A stretch of DNA of 64,000 nucleotides. It comes from Stutzerimonas stutzeri. Its GTDB lineage: Bacteria > Pseudomonadota > Gammaproteobacteria > Pseudomonadales > Pseudomonadaceae. This document shows positions 8,981-17,532 of the stretch, one piece after another. The number at the start of each line of letters is the position of its first letter. The first letter of the stretch is position 1. Location of the stretch: contig NZ_POUT01000001.1 in NCBI RefSeq assembly GCF_002890915.1, positions 434,001 to 498,000 of the forward strand. Reading direction: 5' to 3'. The position numbers and the translations under genes were made by a program. The notes under the pieces are model-generated. The model had not been told where the DNA came from. It was given only the letters and a program-made list of their open reading frames with translations, and did no database searches.

Positions 8981-10138
8981 ATGCGCCCACGCCGCCTGCC
9001 ATATCGCATGGCGCTCGCCGCGACCCTGGCCCTGAGCACCCCGGGAATCGCAGCATCCATGTCCCACGTCCTGATCGGCAGCTACACCCATGACAGCGAC
9101 AGCCCCGGCATCCACCGCCTGCGCTTCGATGCCGAGCACGGCCAGCTGCAGCCGCTGCAGACCGTCGCCAGCCACAACCCGTCCTGGCTGGTGCTGGACC
9201 AGCAGCGCCGCCGGCTCTACGCCACCAACGAGAACGGCCCCGGGCATCCCGACCCGGTCGGTCGGGTCAGCGCCTTCGCCATCGGCGACGACGGCGAGCT
9301 GCGGCCGCTGGGCCAGGCCAGCACGCTCGGCGACGAGCCGACCCACGCCAGCCTGAGCATCGATGGCCGCTACCTGTTCGTAAGCAACTACGGCTCGCGG
9401 GAGAATCCCGGCGGCAGCCTGGCGGTGCTCCCGCTCGATACGCAGGGCCGGCCGCAGCCGGTGACGCAACTCGCCGCGCACCAGCCCAGCGGCGTGCACC
9501 CCGAACGCCAGCGCTCGGCCCACGTGCATTCGGCGGTGCCGGCGCCCGACGGCCGGCGACTGTTCGTCAGCGACCTGGGCGCCGACCGGGTGTTCGTCTA
9601 CCGCTACGATCCGGCCAATGCCGAACGGCCGCTGCAACCGGCCGAGCCGGCCAGTATCGCGCTGCCGCCCGGCAGCGGGCCGCGACACCTGGTATTCGCC
9701 CCGGATGGCAGGAGCGCCTACCTCACGCTGGAACTCAGCGCCCAGGTGGCGCGCTTCGCGCACGTCGATGGCCAGCTGATCCGGCGCCAGTTGATCGACC
9801 TCGCGGAGCCCGGCACGGGCGAAACCCATTCGCCGGGCGCCATCCACACCTCGGCCGACGGGCGCTTTCTCTACGTCAGCGACCGCGGCGACTACAACCA
9901 CATCATCGTCTTCGCCATCGAGGCCGACGGCGCGCTGCGCGAGATCCAGCGCCGCGCCAGCGAAGGTCGCGCGCCGCGGGAGTTCGCCATCACGCCGGAC
10001 GGGCGCTTCCTGCTGGTGGCCAACCAGCTCAGCGACAGCCTGGTGCTGCTGCGCCGCGACCCGGACAGCGGCCTGCTGGGCGAGACGCTGCAGACCCTGC
10101 CCGTCGGGCGGCCGTCGGACATCAAGTTCATCGAGTGA
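8981..10138 (+). CDS. Exported lactonase-family seven-bladed beta-propeller protein
   Basis: 385 residues. N-terminal signal peptide (MRPRRLPYRMALAATLALSTPGIAA, cleavage near 25) followed by repeating propeller blades, each with a DGR(Y/F)L(F/Y)V(S/A)N-type strand (IDGRYLFVSNYGS, PDGRRLFVSDLG, PDGRSAYLTLE, ADGRFLYVSDRGD, PDGRFLLVANQLSD). This matches the lactonase / 6-phosphogluconolactonase-like (YbhE) family, but the signal peptide argues for a periplasmic substrate rather than cytosolic 6-phosphogluconolactone. It begins 27 bases after the small membrane protein and may belong to the iron operon; the sequence does not show whether a lactone siderophore is its substrate. Confidence 0.85.
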   Translation: MRPRRLPYRMALAATLALSTPGIAASMSHVLIGSYTHDSDSPGIHRLRFDAEHGQLQPLQTVASHNPSWLVLDQQRRRLYATNENGPGHPDPVGRVSAFAIGDDGELRPLGQASTLGDEPTHASLSIDGRYLFVSNYGSRENPGGSLAVLPLDTQGRPQPVTQLAAHQPSGVHPERQRSAHVHSAVPAPDGRRLFVSDLGADRVFVYRYDPANAERPLQPAEPASIALPPGSGPRHLVFAPDGRSAYLTLELSAQVARFAHVDGQLIRRQLIDLAEPGTGETHSPGAIHTSADGRFLYVSDRGDYNHIIVFAIEADGALREIQRRASEGRAPREFAITPDGRFLLVANQLSDSLVLLRRDPDSGLLGETLQTLPVGRPSDIKFIE

Positions 10139-10174
10139 TCGACACCGCGGGATGACAGGGCTGCTTTTGCTCTT

Positions 10175-10520
10175 GTGGGAGGGCCGACCCCGGCGCGAGC
10201 TTTTGGCTTCGGGCAGGCCTGCGGCCCGCATCGCCGCGGGGGGTGCGGCTCCTACAACAATGGTGCGCGGAGGATGGACCTGTGCACGGCCTGCTTCCGC
10301 TTTGTGTGGGAGGGCCGACCTCGGCGCGAGCTTTTAGCTTCGGGCAGGCCTACGGCCCGCATCGCCGCGAGGGCGCGGCTCCTACAACAATGGTGCGCGG
10401 AGGATGGACCTGTGCACGACCTGCTTCCGCTTTGTGTGGGAGGCCGACCTCGGCGCGAGCTTTTGGCTTCGGGCAGGCCTGCGGCCCGCATCGCCGCGGG
10501 GCGTGGCTTCTACACAGCCA
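10175..10520. repeat. Three tandem ~130-bp repeats
   Basis: Units begin at 10175, 10306 and 10436 (periods 131 and 130); the third is cut short near 10520. Each starts GTGGGAGGGCCGACC, contains a CGGGCAGGCCTGCGGCCCGC palindrome and ends GGCTCCTACA. Units one and two also share about 50 bp of spacer. A diverged single copy lies at 21909. The array fills the gap between the lactonase gene and the end of the flagellar cluster; apparent reading frames here are repeat artefacts. Confidence 0.9.
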
Positions 10521-10561
10521 TGATGCACAACTGATCGGCCGTGTTAAGAGCAGGCTGGCGT

Positions 10562-11602
10562 TCAGGACAGCAGGCTGACCACTGCGAAGCGGCTGATGTT
10601 GGCCTGGGCGACCACCGTCTGGGTCACCGCGGCGTAGCTGGAGGGGCTGCGCTGCATGAGGTCGAACACCGAGCGGGAGAAATCCTGGGCCCATTGGCGC
10701 TCGTCGGCATCGGCCTGGCGGGCGAGGAACTCGCGAATCTCGCGCTGGCGCTGGCCGAGCTGCTCGCGTAGCGCGGTGACCTTCTCCAGCCCGGCGACCA
10801 CCGAGTCGAGCAGGCGGCGCAGCTCGCGGAACGAATCGAGCTGCAGCTCTTCGGGGAAGGCCAGCAGCTGCTCTTCCTGGCTCTGCAGCCGCTGGAAGCC
10901 ACCCTTGGCGAACAGCTTGCCCTCGCCCTGCACCGCCAGCTGGCCCTTGAGCTGCTGCCAGTCGCTCTCGCGCGCGGAGAACCTGAGCCGGCCATGGTCG
11001 TCGAGTTCGGCGCGGATACCGGCCTGGCCGAGGGTGGCATTGAAGCGCCGGAGGATCTGCTCGTCGCCGAGCTCGTCATCGAGCACCACCGCCACCGGCT
11101 CGGCCAGCTGGCGGCCGCCGCTGAACAGCAGCGTCTCGCGCCCGGACTGGCGGATGGCCTCCAGCGAATCCAGCCCCTGCAGGCTGAAGCGGCTGCGCAC
11201 CGGTTCGCTCAAGCGCAGTTTGAGGTTGGCATCCAGGGAATGGGCGGAGCGCGTGCCACGCTCCTTGAGCAGTTCGCCGACCTGCTGCACGGCATGCCGG
11301 ATGGCTTCCTGGCCAGCGGCCTGGCTGGGCGAGCCGAGCTCGCGGCTGAGGCTGAGCTTGAGCTGCGAAAGACGCCCGTGCAGATCGTTCAGGTAGCTCT
11401 CGGCGGACTGCATCGAGGACAGCTGCTGGTTGAGCTGCAGGCTGAAGCTGGTGCTCTTCTTGTGGCCGGCCTCGGCGAGCGCGGTATCGCCCGGCACGAC
11501 GGCACGCCGGGCGTCGGCCGCAGGAGCATCGGGCACCAGCGCCTGCCGGCGCTCCTGAGGGCTGATTGCGGAAACAGCGGGTAGCTGCTTGCCAATCTTC
11601 AT
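10562..11602 (-). CDS. lafW: LafW-position hook-associated protein of the lateral flagellum
   Basis: 346 residues, last gene of the flgBCDEFGHIJKL unit, 15 bases after flgL. No signal peptide or membrane segment. The N-terminal third is basic and helical (NQQLSSMQSAESYLNDLHGRL), the middle has ALR-type strands, and the C-terminus is a long helix ending AVTQTVVAQANISRFAVVSLLS, reminiscent of the amphipathic C-terminal helix of axial flagellar proteins. In E. coli Flag-2 the gene following lfgL is lafW, annotated as a hook-associated protein. The assignment rests mainly on position and size. No member of the standard polar system corresponds to it. Confidence 0.6.
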   Translation of the reverse strand: MKIGKQLPAVSAISPQERRQALVPDAPAADARRAVVPGDTALAEAGHKKSTSFSLQLNQQLSSMQSAESYLNDLHGRLSQLKLSLSRELGSPSQAAGQEAIRHAVQQVGELLKERGTRSAHSLDANLKLRLSEPVRSRFSLQGLDSLEAIRQSGRETLLFSGGRQLAEPVAVVLDDELGDEQILRRFNATLGQAGIRAELDDHGRLRFSARESDWQQLKGQLAVQGEGKLFAKGGFQRLQSQEEQLLAFPEELQLDSFRELRRLLDSVVAGLEKVTALREQLGQRQREIREFLARQADADERQWAQDFSRSVFDLMQRSPSSYAAVTQTVVAQANISRFAVVSLLS

Positions 11603-11617
11603 TCACGCATCCTCGCC

Positions 11618-12526
11618 TCAGAGCATCCCGAACAGGGTCAGGCCGTTGATTTTCAGATAGGTCTTCTGGGTCGCCTGCAGCGACAGCTGGTAGTTGTTCA
11701 GGTCGATGCTGGCACCGGCGTAGTCCAGTCGCGACAGTTCGCCCTCGATCTTCTGGTTCACCAGCGAGACGTCCTCGTTGCTGCTGCTGAGCAGCGTCAG
11801 GGTGTTCTGCCGACCGCCAAGATCGGTGACTGCGCCGAGCAGCCGGCCATGGGTGGCGTCGAGGTTGTCCATGGTCGCGGTGATCTGCGCGCGCACGGCC
11901 GGGTCGCTGGAATCCAGCGCCGGGTCCTTGAGCGTCTGCACCAGCGCATGTAGGTCGTTGAGCATGCCCACCCCAGCACCGAAGATCTGCGCCGCGGTGA
12001 CGTTCTCTTCCACCAGCACGCCGTTGGCCACCGCCGCCTGGCGATGCTGGTCATTGCCCTGCAGCACGTAGGCACCGCCGACCAGGGCGATCGCCGGCTG
12101 GTTGGAACGGGTGCCGGAGAACAGGTAGCGGCCTTCCTCGTCACGCACGTTGGCGAAGCTGAGCACGGTGTTTTCCAGCGACTCCAGCTCGTTGGCGATG
12201 GCCGACAGGTCCTCGTCGGTATTGCTGCCGTTGGCCGCCCACAGCAGCAGGTCGCGGATGCTCAGCATGCTGTCGGAGGCCGCCTTGAGATTGGCTTCCT
12301 GCTTGGACAGGTTGCCGGAGACGCTGGCGATGTTGGTACGGTACTGCGTCAGGCTGGCTTCCTCGCGCTGGATGCGCAGCACGCGGACCGCCGAGATCGG
12401 GTCGTCGGACGGCAGCAGCATGCGCTCGCCGCTGGCCATCTGCTGCATCAGCTTGCCGAGCTTCTCGGAGCTGTTGTTCAGCGAGCCGTGCATCATGGCG
12501 GTGATCTGGGCGTTGGAAATGCGCAT
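11618..12526 (-). CDS. flgL: Flagellar hook-filament junction protein FlgL (HAP3), lateral type
   Basis: 302 residues. N-terminal flagellin-like helix with SSEKLGKLMQQMASGERMLLPSDDP, the HAP3 signature, and C-terminal helix ending KTYLKINGLTLFGML. It lacks the extended outer domains of polar FlgL and is shorter than most. Joins the hook (through FlgK) to the flagellin filament. Lies 21 bases after flgK in the flgB operon. Confidence 0.93.
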   Translation of the reverse strand: MRISNAQITAMMHGSLNNSSEKLGKLMQQMASGERMLLPSDDPISAVRVLRIQREEASLTQYRTNIASVSGNLSKQEANLKAASDSMLSIRDLLLWAANGSNTDEDLSAIANELESLENTVLSFANVRDEEGRYLFSGTRSNQPAIALVGGAYVLQGNDQHRQAAVANGVLVEENVTAAQIFGAGVGMLNDLHALVQTLKDPALDSSDPAVRAQITATMDNLDATHGRLLGAVTDLGGRQNTLTLLSSSNEDVSLVNQKIEGELSRLDYAGASIDLNNYQLSLQATQKTYLKINGLTLFGML

Positions 12527-12547
12527 GGTGTCTTCTCGTCAGTCGGC

Positions 12548-13927
12548 TCAGAACATTGCCAGTACGGCGTTGAACAGATCGTTGGAGGTGCTGATGACCT
12601 TCATGTTGGCCTGGTAGGCCTGCTCGTAGGCCATCAGGTTGACCGCTTCCTCGTCCAGGTTCACCGCGCTGACGCTGTCGCGCTGGGCCTGGGCCTGCTC
12701 GGCGACGGTGGTCGCGGCGGCCAGGTCGGCCTGGTTCTGCCGGCTGGCACTACCGACGCGGCCGACCAGCCCGGCATAGGCATCGTTGAGCGGCACCTGG
12801 CTGCCGGCGACGTCGATACTGGCCGACTTGAGCTCCAGCAGCGCCAGCAGGTTCTCGTTGTTGCCGACTTCGCCGGTGCCGCTCTGCCCGGCGGAGGAGA
12901 AGGCCAGCTGTTCCGGGGTCAGCGCGGTTACCGCGAGCATGCCGCTGGTGCTGCCGGGGGTGTAGACGAACAGCGGCTGGCCCGGATTGCCATTGAGGTC
13001 GAAGCCGCCGGCGAGGGTGTCGTTGACCCTCTGCGCCAGCGCAGCGGCCATGTCGTGCAGGTCGGCCTGGGCCGGGCGCAGCGCATCGTATTCCATGTCG
13101 TAAAGGGCACCGAGCGAACCGCCGAGGCCGTCCTGCACCAGCGGGAAGGTGGTCTTGGCGAACACCAGGCTCAGCTCCTGCTCGCCGGCCAGGTTCTGCT
13201 CCACCCGCAACTGGCCGGCCGTGGTGCCCGCCACCAGCGGCTGGCCGTTGGCCAGGGACACGGTGAGCGTGCCGTCGGCCACTTCCTGCACGCGGATGCC
13301 GGCGTACTGGCTGAGGTCCTTGATCAGGTTCTCGCGGTAGTCGCGCAGCGTGGCGGTATCCTGCCCGGCCGACTCCATCCGCAGGATTTCCGCGTTCAGC
13401 TCGGCGATGTTGCCGGACAGCCCGTTGATCTCGCTGACCATCGCCACCCGCTGGCCCTGCAGGGCGTTGAGCTGAGTGCCGATATTGGTGTTCAGGCCGT
13501 TGAAGCGCTGCGCCAGCTGCTTGGCCTCGCCGATGATCTGCTGGCGCAGGGCGATGGATTCGGGCGTCGAGCTGGCTTCGCTGAGCGCGGCGAAGAAGTT
13601 GTCGAGGCCGACGCTGACACTGGAGCCTTCGCTGTGGATCAGGCCTTCCAGCGCGGTCAGGTACTGCTGGCTGGTGCCGTAGTAGTTCTTCTCGGTGCTG
13701 GCGCGCCACAGCTGCTGGTTCTGGAAATCGTTGGACAGCCGGCGAATGCCGCTGACCTGGACGCCGCCGCCGATGCTGGTGGCGCTCTGCCCGCCGAGCG
13801 AATGCAGCTCCGGGGCGAGGCGGCTGAAGCCGGGGGTGTTGACGTTGGCGATGTTCTGTCCGGTCGCCGTAAGGGCGATCTGCGAAGCGCGTACGCCGCT
13901 GTAGCCAATCTGACTCAAGACACTCAC
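12548..13927 (-). CDS. flgK: Hook-associated protein FlgK (HAP1), lateral type
   Basis: 459 residues. N-terminal axial-protein motif (SQIALTATGQNIANVNTPGFSR) and C-terminal LMAYEQAYQANMKVISTSNDLFNAVL heptad helix. Shorter than typical polar FlgK (550-680 residues), so the variable outer domain is reduced. Forms the first junction ring between hook and filament. The start overlaps the flgJ stop (ATGA), implying coupled translation. Confidence 0.95.
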   Translation of the reverse strand: MSVLSQIGYSGVRASQIALTATGQNIANVNTPGFSRLAPELHSLGGQSATSIGGGVQVSGIRRLSNDFQNQQLWRASTEKNYYGTSQQYLTALEGLIHSEGSSVSVGLDNFFAALSEASSTPESIALRQQIIGEAKQLAQRFNGLNTNIGTQLNALQGQRVAMVSEINGLSGNIAELNAEILRMESAGQDTATLRDYRENLIKDLSQYAGIRVQEVADGTLTVSLANGQPLVAGTTAGQLRVEQNLAGEQELSLVFAKTTFPLVQDGLGGSLGALYDMEYDALRPAQADLHDMAAALAQRVNDTLAGGFDLNGNPGQPLFVYTPGSTSGMLAVTALTPEQLAFSSAGQSGTGEVGNNENLLALLELKSASIDVAGSQVPLNDAYAGLVGRVGSASRQNQADLAAATTVAEQAQAQRDSVSAVNLDEEAVNLMAYEQAYQANMKVISTSNDLFNAVLAMF

Positions 13928-14943
13928 GACAGGACTTCCTTCGATTCGATGCGGATCGGTTGGGCGAACGCCAGCGAAAGATGGCGGCCGGCAACCGCTG
14001 TATTTCCATGCAAGGCGACCGGATCGCCCGCGCGGTTAAGCGGCGCCGCCTGCGACCAGCGCGGATGCCCCGGCAGCACGCGCCCCTCGGTATCGTGCAG
14101 CGGCGCGCTGGCCTGCAGATCGTCGAGAATATTGCGCGTGTAGTCGCGGGTCTCCTGGTAGGGAATCTTCTGGACCCAGCTGGCCGCATCGATCTCGCCG
14201 CGGCGCGGGTCGCCATGGTTCTTCAGCCACTCGTCGACCTTGCCGGGGCCGGCGTTGTAGGCCGCCAGCGCCAGCGCCTGGTGACCGTCGTAGCGCTCGA
14301 GCATCTTGCTCAGGTAGGCGCTGCCCAGACGCTTGTTGTACTCGGCATCGCTGGTCAGCCGCGCTTCGTCGAAGGGCAGACCAAGCTCGGCGGCCATGTC
14401 GCGGGCAGTGCCGGGCATCAGCTGCATCAGCCCGCGGGCACCCTTGGGCGAGACGGCGGCAATGTTGCCGCTGGACTCGTGTTTGATGACGCTGTCTACC
14501 AGTGCGCGAAAGCCCGCCTTGCCCGCCGCCCAGGCGCTGTCCAGCGCTTCGACGCCACGCTGCCAGGTGCCGCGCAGCGCATGCTGGCCGCCCTGCCCGA
14601 CACTGGCCAGACCGAGCGCGGCAGGCGCCGGCGCCGTGCCGTCAAGGCCGCCGGAGAGCTGCTGCACCAGCATGTCGGCGATGCCGGTCTGGCGCTTGCC
14701 GGCCAGGGTTTCGGCCAGCACTTCGTCATAGAAGTCGCGCATGGTGTCCAGCTCACGGCTGCGCATCGGGTTGCCGGCCGACAGCACGTCGCCGGCCTTG
14801 CGCATCTGCTTGAGGATCTGCTGCAGGAACATGGCCTCGAACTGCTCGGAAACCATCTCCAGCTGCTCACGGCGCGCGGCGCTCGGACCATCGTGGCGCG
14901 CGCGCATGGCATTGAGGTGGTGCGGTAGGGAAACGATGCTCAT
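13924..14943 (-). CDS. flgJ: Rod cap FlgJ fused to an SLT-type lytic transglycosylase domain
   Basis: 339 residues. Residues about 22-100 form the rod-binding domain (VSEQFEAMFLQQILKQMRKAGD, RDFYDEVLAETLAGKRQTGIADMLV). Residues about 145-275 are a lytic transglycosylase core: catalytic Glu156 in KHESSGN, then VSPKGARGLMQLMPGTA, a further helix and AAYNAGPGKV. Canonical FlgJ of E. coli and Pseudomonas instead carries a glucosaminidase (GH73) domain here. The cap guides rod assembly in the periplasm while the enzyme opens the peptidoglycan. Nine bases after flgI, overlapping flgK. Confidence 0.93.
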   Translation of the reverse strand: MSIVSLPHHLNAMRARHDGPSAARREQLEMVSEQFEAMFLQQILKQMRKAGDVLSAGNPMRSRELDTMRDFYDEVLAETLAGKRQTGIADMLVQQLSGGLDGTAPAPAALGLASVGQGGQHALRGTWQRGVEALDSAWAAGKAGFRALVDSVIKHESSGNIAAVSPKGARGLMQLMPGTARDMAAELGLPFDEARLTSDAEYNKRLGSAYLSKMLERYDGHQALALAAYNAGPGKVDEWLKNHGDPRRGEIDAASWVQKIPYQETRDYTRNILDDLQASAPLHDTEGRVLPGHPRWSQAAPLNRAGDPVALHGNTAVAGRHLSLAFAQPIRIESKEVLS

Positions 14944-14951
14944 GGGCGGCC

Positions 14952-16049
14952 TTACATCACGATCAGTTCGGCGTTCAGTGCGCCGGCACGTTCCAGCGAC
15001 TGGAGGATGCTCATCACGTCATCCGGAGTCGCGCCCAGGCTGTTGATGGTGTTGATGATGCTTTCCAGGCTGGCGCCTTCCGGCCACTTGAACATGGCCT
15101 TGCGATCCTGTTCGACCGACACGTCCGATTGCGGCACCACGGCGGTCTGACCCTGGGAGAAGGGGCCGGGCTGGCTGACCTGGGGCCGCTCGCTGATGGT
15201 CACGGTGAGCGAGCCATGGGCCACCGCGGCCGCCTTCACGCGCACGCCCTCGCCGACCACCACGGTACCGGTGCGGCTGTTGAACACCACCTTCGGCCGC
15301 ACGCGACCTTCTTCCACGTCCAGACGTTCGAGCATCGCCATGAAGCTCATGCGCTGGGTGCTGGTGACCGGCGCGCGAATCGACACCTTGGTGGCATTGA
15401 GCGCGGTGGCGGTGCCCTTGCCGAAGTAGCCATCGACCGCATCGACCACGCGGGTGACGGTCTGGAAGCTCGGCTGCCGGACGTTGAGCATCACCTCCGG
15501 GCGCTCGCTGAAGTCGGTGGGAATCATCCGCTCCACCGTCGCGCCATTGGGGATCAGCCCGCTGTTGGAGGTGTTGATCGCCACCTTGGAACCGCTGGCG
15601 CCCTCGGCATTCACCCCGCCGACCACCAGCGCGCCCTGGGCCACGGCATAGACCTCGCCGTCGACACCCTGCAGCGGGGTCATCAGCAGCTGGCCGCCGC
15701 GCAGGCTCTTGGCGTCGCCCAGCGAGGACACGGTGACGTCGACGCTCTGCCCCGGACTGTAGGACGGCGGCACCGTGGCGGTGACGGTCACTGCGGCGAC
15801 GTTCTTCAGCTTCGGGTCGACGTTCGGCGGCAGGTTGATGCCGAACTGCTTGATCATGTTGGCCACCGAGTGGCTGGTGAACTTCACCTGGTTCTTGTCA
15901 CCGGTGCCATCGAGTCCGACCACCAGGCCATAACCGATCAGCTGGTTGCCGCGGATGCCCTCGATATCCACCAGATCCATCAGCGGCACGGCCTGCGCCG
16001 GCAGTTGCCAGCACAGCGCGACGGCGGCGAGAAACAGCTTCACACGCAT
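14952..16049 (-). CDS. flgI: Flagellar P-ring protein FlgI
   Basis: 365 residues. Sec signal peptide (MRVKLFLAAVALCWQLPAQA) followed by the family start VPLMDLVDIEGIRGNQLIGYGLVVGLDGTGD. The ATG at 16049 is chosen because GGAAG lies 8 bases upstream; an in-frame GTG at 16064, directly after the flgH stop, would give a poor N-terminus. Forms the periplasmic bushing around the rod. C-terminus LINTINSLGATPDDVMSILQSL-type helix is family-typical. Confidence 0.95.
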   Translation of the reverse strand: MRVKLFLAAVALCWQLPAQAVPLMDLVDIEGIRGNQLIGYGLVVGLDGTGDKNQVKFTSHSVANMIKQFGINLPPNVDPKLKNVAAVTVTATVPPSYSPGQSVDVTVSSLGDAKSLRGGQLLMTPLQGVDGEVYAVAQGALVVGGVNAEGASGSKVAINTSNSGLIPNGATVERMIPTDFSERPEVMLNVRQPSFQTVTRVVDAVDGYFGKGTATALNATKVSIRAPVTSTQRMSFMAMLERLDVEEGRVRPKVVFNSRTGTVVVGEGVRVKAAAVAHGSLTVTISERPQVSQPGPFSQGQTAVVPQSDVSVEQDRKAMFKWPEGASLESIINTINSLGATPDDVMSILQSLERAGALNAELIVM

Positions 16050-16064
16050 CGGAAAAACTTCCAC

Positions 16065-16733
16065 TTAAAGGGGGAACAGCGGGTGGGCGAAGAAGCGCGT
16101 CAGCCAGCCGGCCGAGTTGCTGTCGTTGAGCACGCCGCGGCCGGCGTAGGAGATGCGTGCGTTGGCGACGTTCTGCGACGACACCTGGTTGAAGCGGTTG
16201 ATGTCGTCCATGCGCACCAGGCCGGCGAGGCGGATGTACTCGTCGCCCTGGTTCAGCCGCAGCGCCTTCTCGCCCTTGACCAGCAGCGTGCCGTTGGGCA
16301 ACACGCGGTGCACGGTGACGGCGATCGAGCCGCGCAGGGTGTTCTGCTGCGAACTCTTGGCCGAGCCGCTGAAGTCGCGCTCCGCCGAAGCCGCGGTTTC
16401 GACGTCCGGGTAGGTCTTGCCGAGCACGGTGGGCACGCCGACGCCGATGCTGGACTGCTTGCCGAAGCTGGTGCCGGCGCTCTTGCTCGACTGGGTCGAT
16501 TCGTCCAGCACGATGGTGAGGATGTCGCCGACCCGCACCGCGCGCTTGTCGCTCACCAGCGAGCCGCCGTAGCCGGAGCGGAACAGGCCGCCGCCGGTGG
16601 TCGGCGGCAGGCTGTAGTCGAGCTCCAGCGGCTCGTACTCGCTGGAATCCTCGTCCGGCAGCAGCTCGTCGAAGCTGGCGCAGCCACCGAGCAGTAGCGC
16701 GGCGAGCAGGAGGGCGATCGGCTTCATCGGCAT
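16065..16733 (-). CDS. flgH: Flagellar L-ring lipoprotein FlgH
   Basis: 222 residues. Lipoprotein signal with lipobox LLGGC (Cys at about 18), then family motifs: SLVSDKRAVRVGDILTIVLDE, FGKQSSIGVGVP, and C-terminal GEKALRLNQGDEYIRLAGLVR with NARISYAGRG. Outer-membrane ring of the basal body. Its start overlaps the flgG stop (ATGA). An internal ATG two codons downstream is a possible alternative start. Confidence 0.94.
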   Translation of the reverse strand: MPMKPIALLLAALLLGGCASFDELLPDEDSSEYEPLELDYSLPPTTGGGLFRSGYGGSLVSDKRAVRVGDILTIVLDESTQSSKSAGTSFGKQSSIGVGVPTVLGKTYPDVETAASAERDFSGSAKSSQQNTLRGSIAVTVHRVLPNGTLLVKGEKALRLNQGDEYIRLAGLVRMDDINRFNQVSSQNVANARISYAGRGVLNDSNSAGWLTRFFAHPLFPL

Positions 16734-17518
16734 CACACGGTCTGGTTGAGGAACTGCTGCATGCCGCTGGCAGCGTCGAGGACCTTGGCGTTGGCCTCGT
16801 AGGCGCGCTGGATGGCGATCATCGCCACCATGGCTTCCACCACCTGCACGTTGGAGCCTTCCAGCACGCCCTGCTTGAGCTGGCCGAGGCCTTCCTCGCC
16901 CGGCACGCCTTCCACCGGCTCGCCGCTGGCGACGGTTTCGCGGTACAGGTTGCCGCCCAGCGCTTCCAGCCCGCCGGGGTTGGTGAAGTTGACCAGGGTG
17001 ATCTGCCCCAGCTCGGACGGCAGGGTATCGCCGGCCAGCACGGCGGTGACGATGCCGTCGCTGCCGACGGTAAAGCCGGTGCTGCCTTCGGGCACTTCGA
17101 TGGCGGGATTCAGCGGCAGGCCCTGGGCGTTGACCATCATGCCTTCGGCGTTGAGCTGGAACTGGCCGTTCTCGGTGTAGAAGATGTCGCCGTTGGGCGC
17201 CTCGACCTGGAAGAAGCCGCGGCCGACGATGGCCAGATCCATCGGCTGGCCAGTGGTCTGGATGCTGCCCTCGGTGAACACCTTCTGCGTGCCGGCGACA
17301 CGCACGCCGCTGCCCAGCTGGATGCCGGACGGCACGGTGTTGATCTCGTCGGCCTGGGCGCCCGGCTGCTTCTCGATGACGTAGAACAGGTCCTCGAACA
17401 CCGCGCGGTCGCTCTTGAAGCCGTTGGTGTTGACGTTGGCCAGGTTGTTGGCGACGGTGGACATGGCCTTGTCCTGGGCGGCCAGGCCAGTCTTGCTGAC
17501 CCAAAGTGCGGAATTCAT
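16733..17518 (-). CDS. flgG: Flagellar distal rod protein FlgG
   Basis: 261 residues, standard length. N-terminal LAAQDKAMSTVANNLANVNTNGFK axial motif, central PMDLAIVGRGFFQVEAPNG, and C-terminal EGSNVQVVEAMVAMIAIQRAYEANAKVL. Distal rod subunit through the periplasm and outer-membrane rings. Fourteen bases after flgF. Confidence 0.95.
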   Translation of the reverse strand: MNSALWVSKTGLAAQDKAMSTVANNLANVNTNGFKSDRAVFEDLFYVIEKQPGAQADEINTVPSGIQLGSGVRVAGTQKVFTEGSIQTTGQPMDLAIVGRGFFQVEAPNGDIFYTENGQFQLNAEGMMVNAQGLPLNPAIEVPEGSTGFTVGSDGIVTAVLAGDTLPSELGQITLVNFTNPGGLEALGGNLYRETVASGEPVEGVPGEEGLGQLKQGVLEGSNVQVVEAMVAMIAIQRAYEANAKVLDAASGMQQFLNQTV

Positions 17519-17532
17519 GCGTTATCTCCCGA

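Noticed and set aside
10152..10694. Several 60-120 codon frames on both strands
   Set aside because: They follow the tandem repeat units (identical peptides repeated) and have no ribosome sites.
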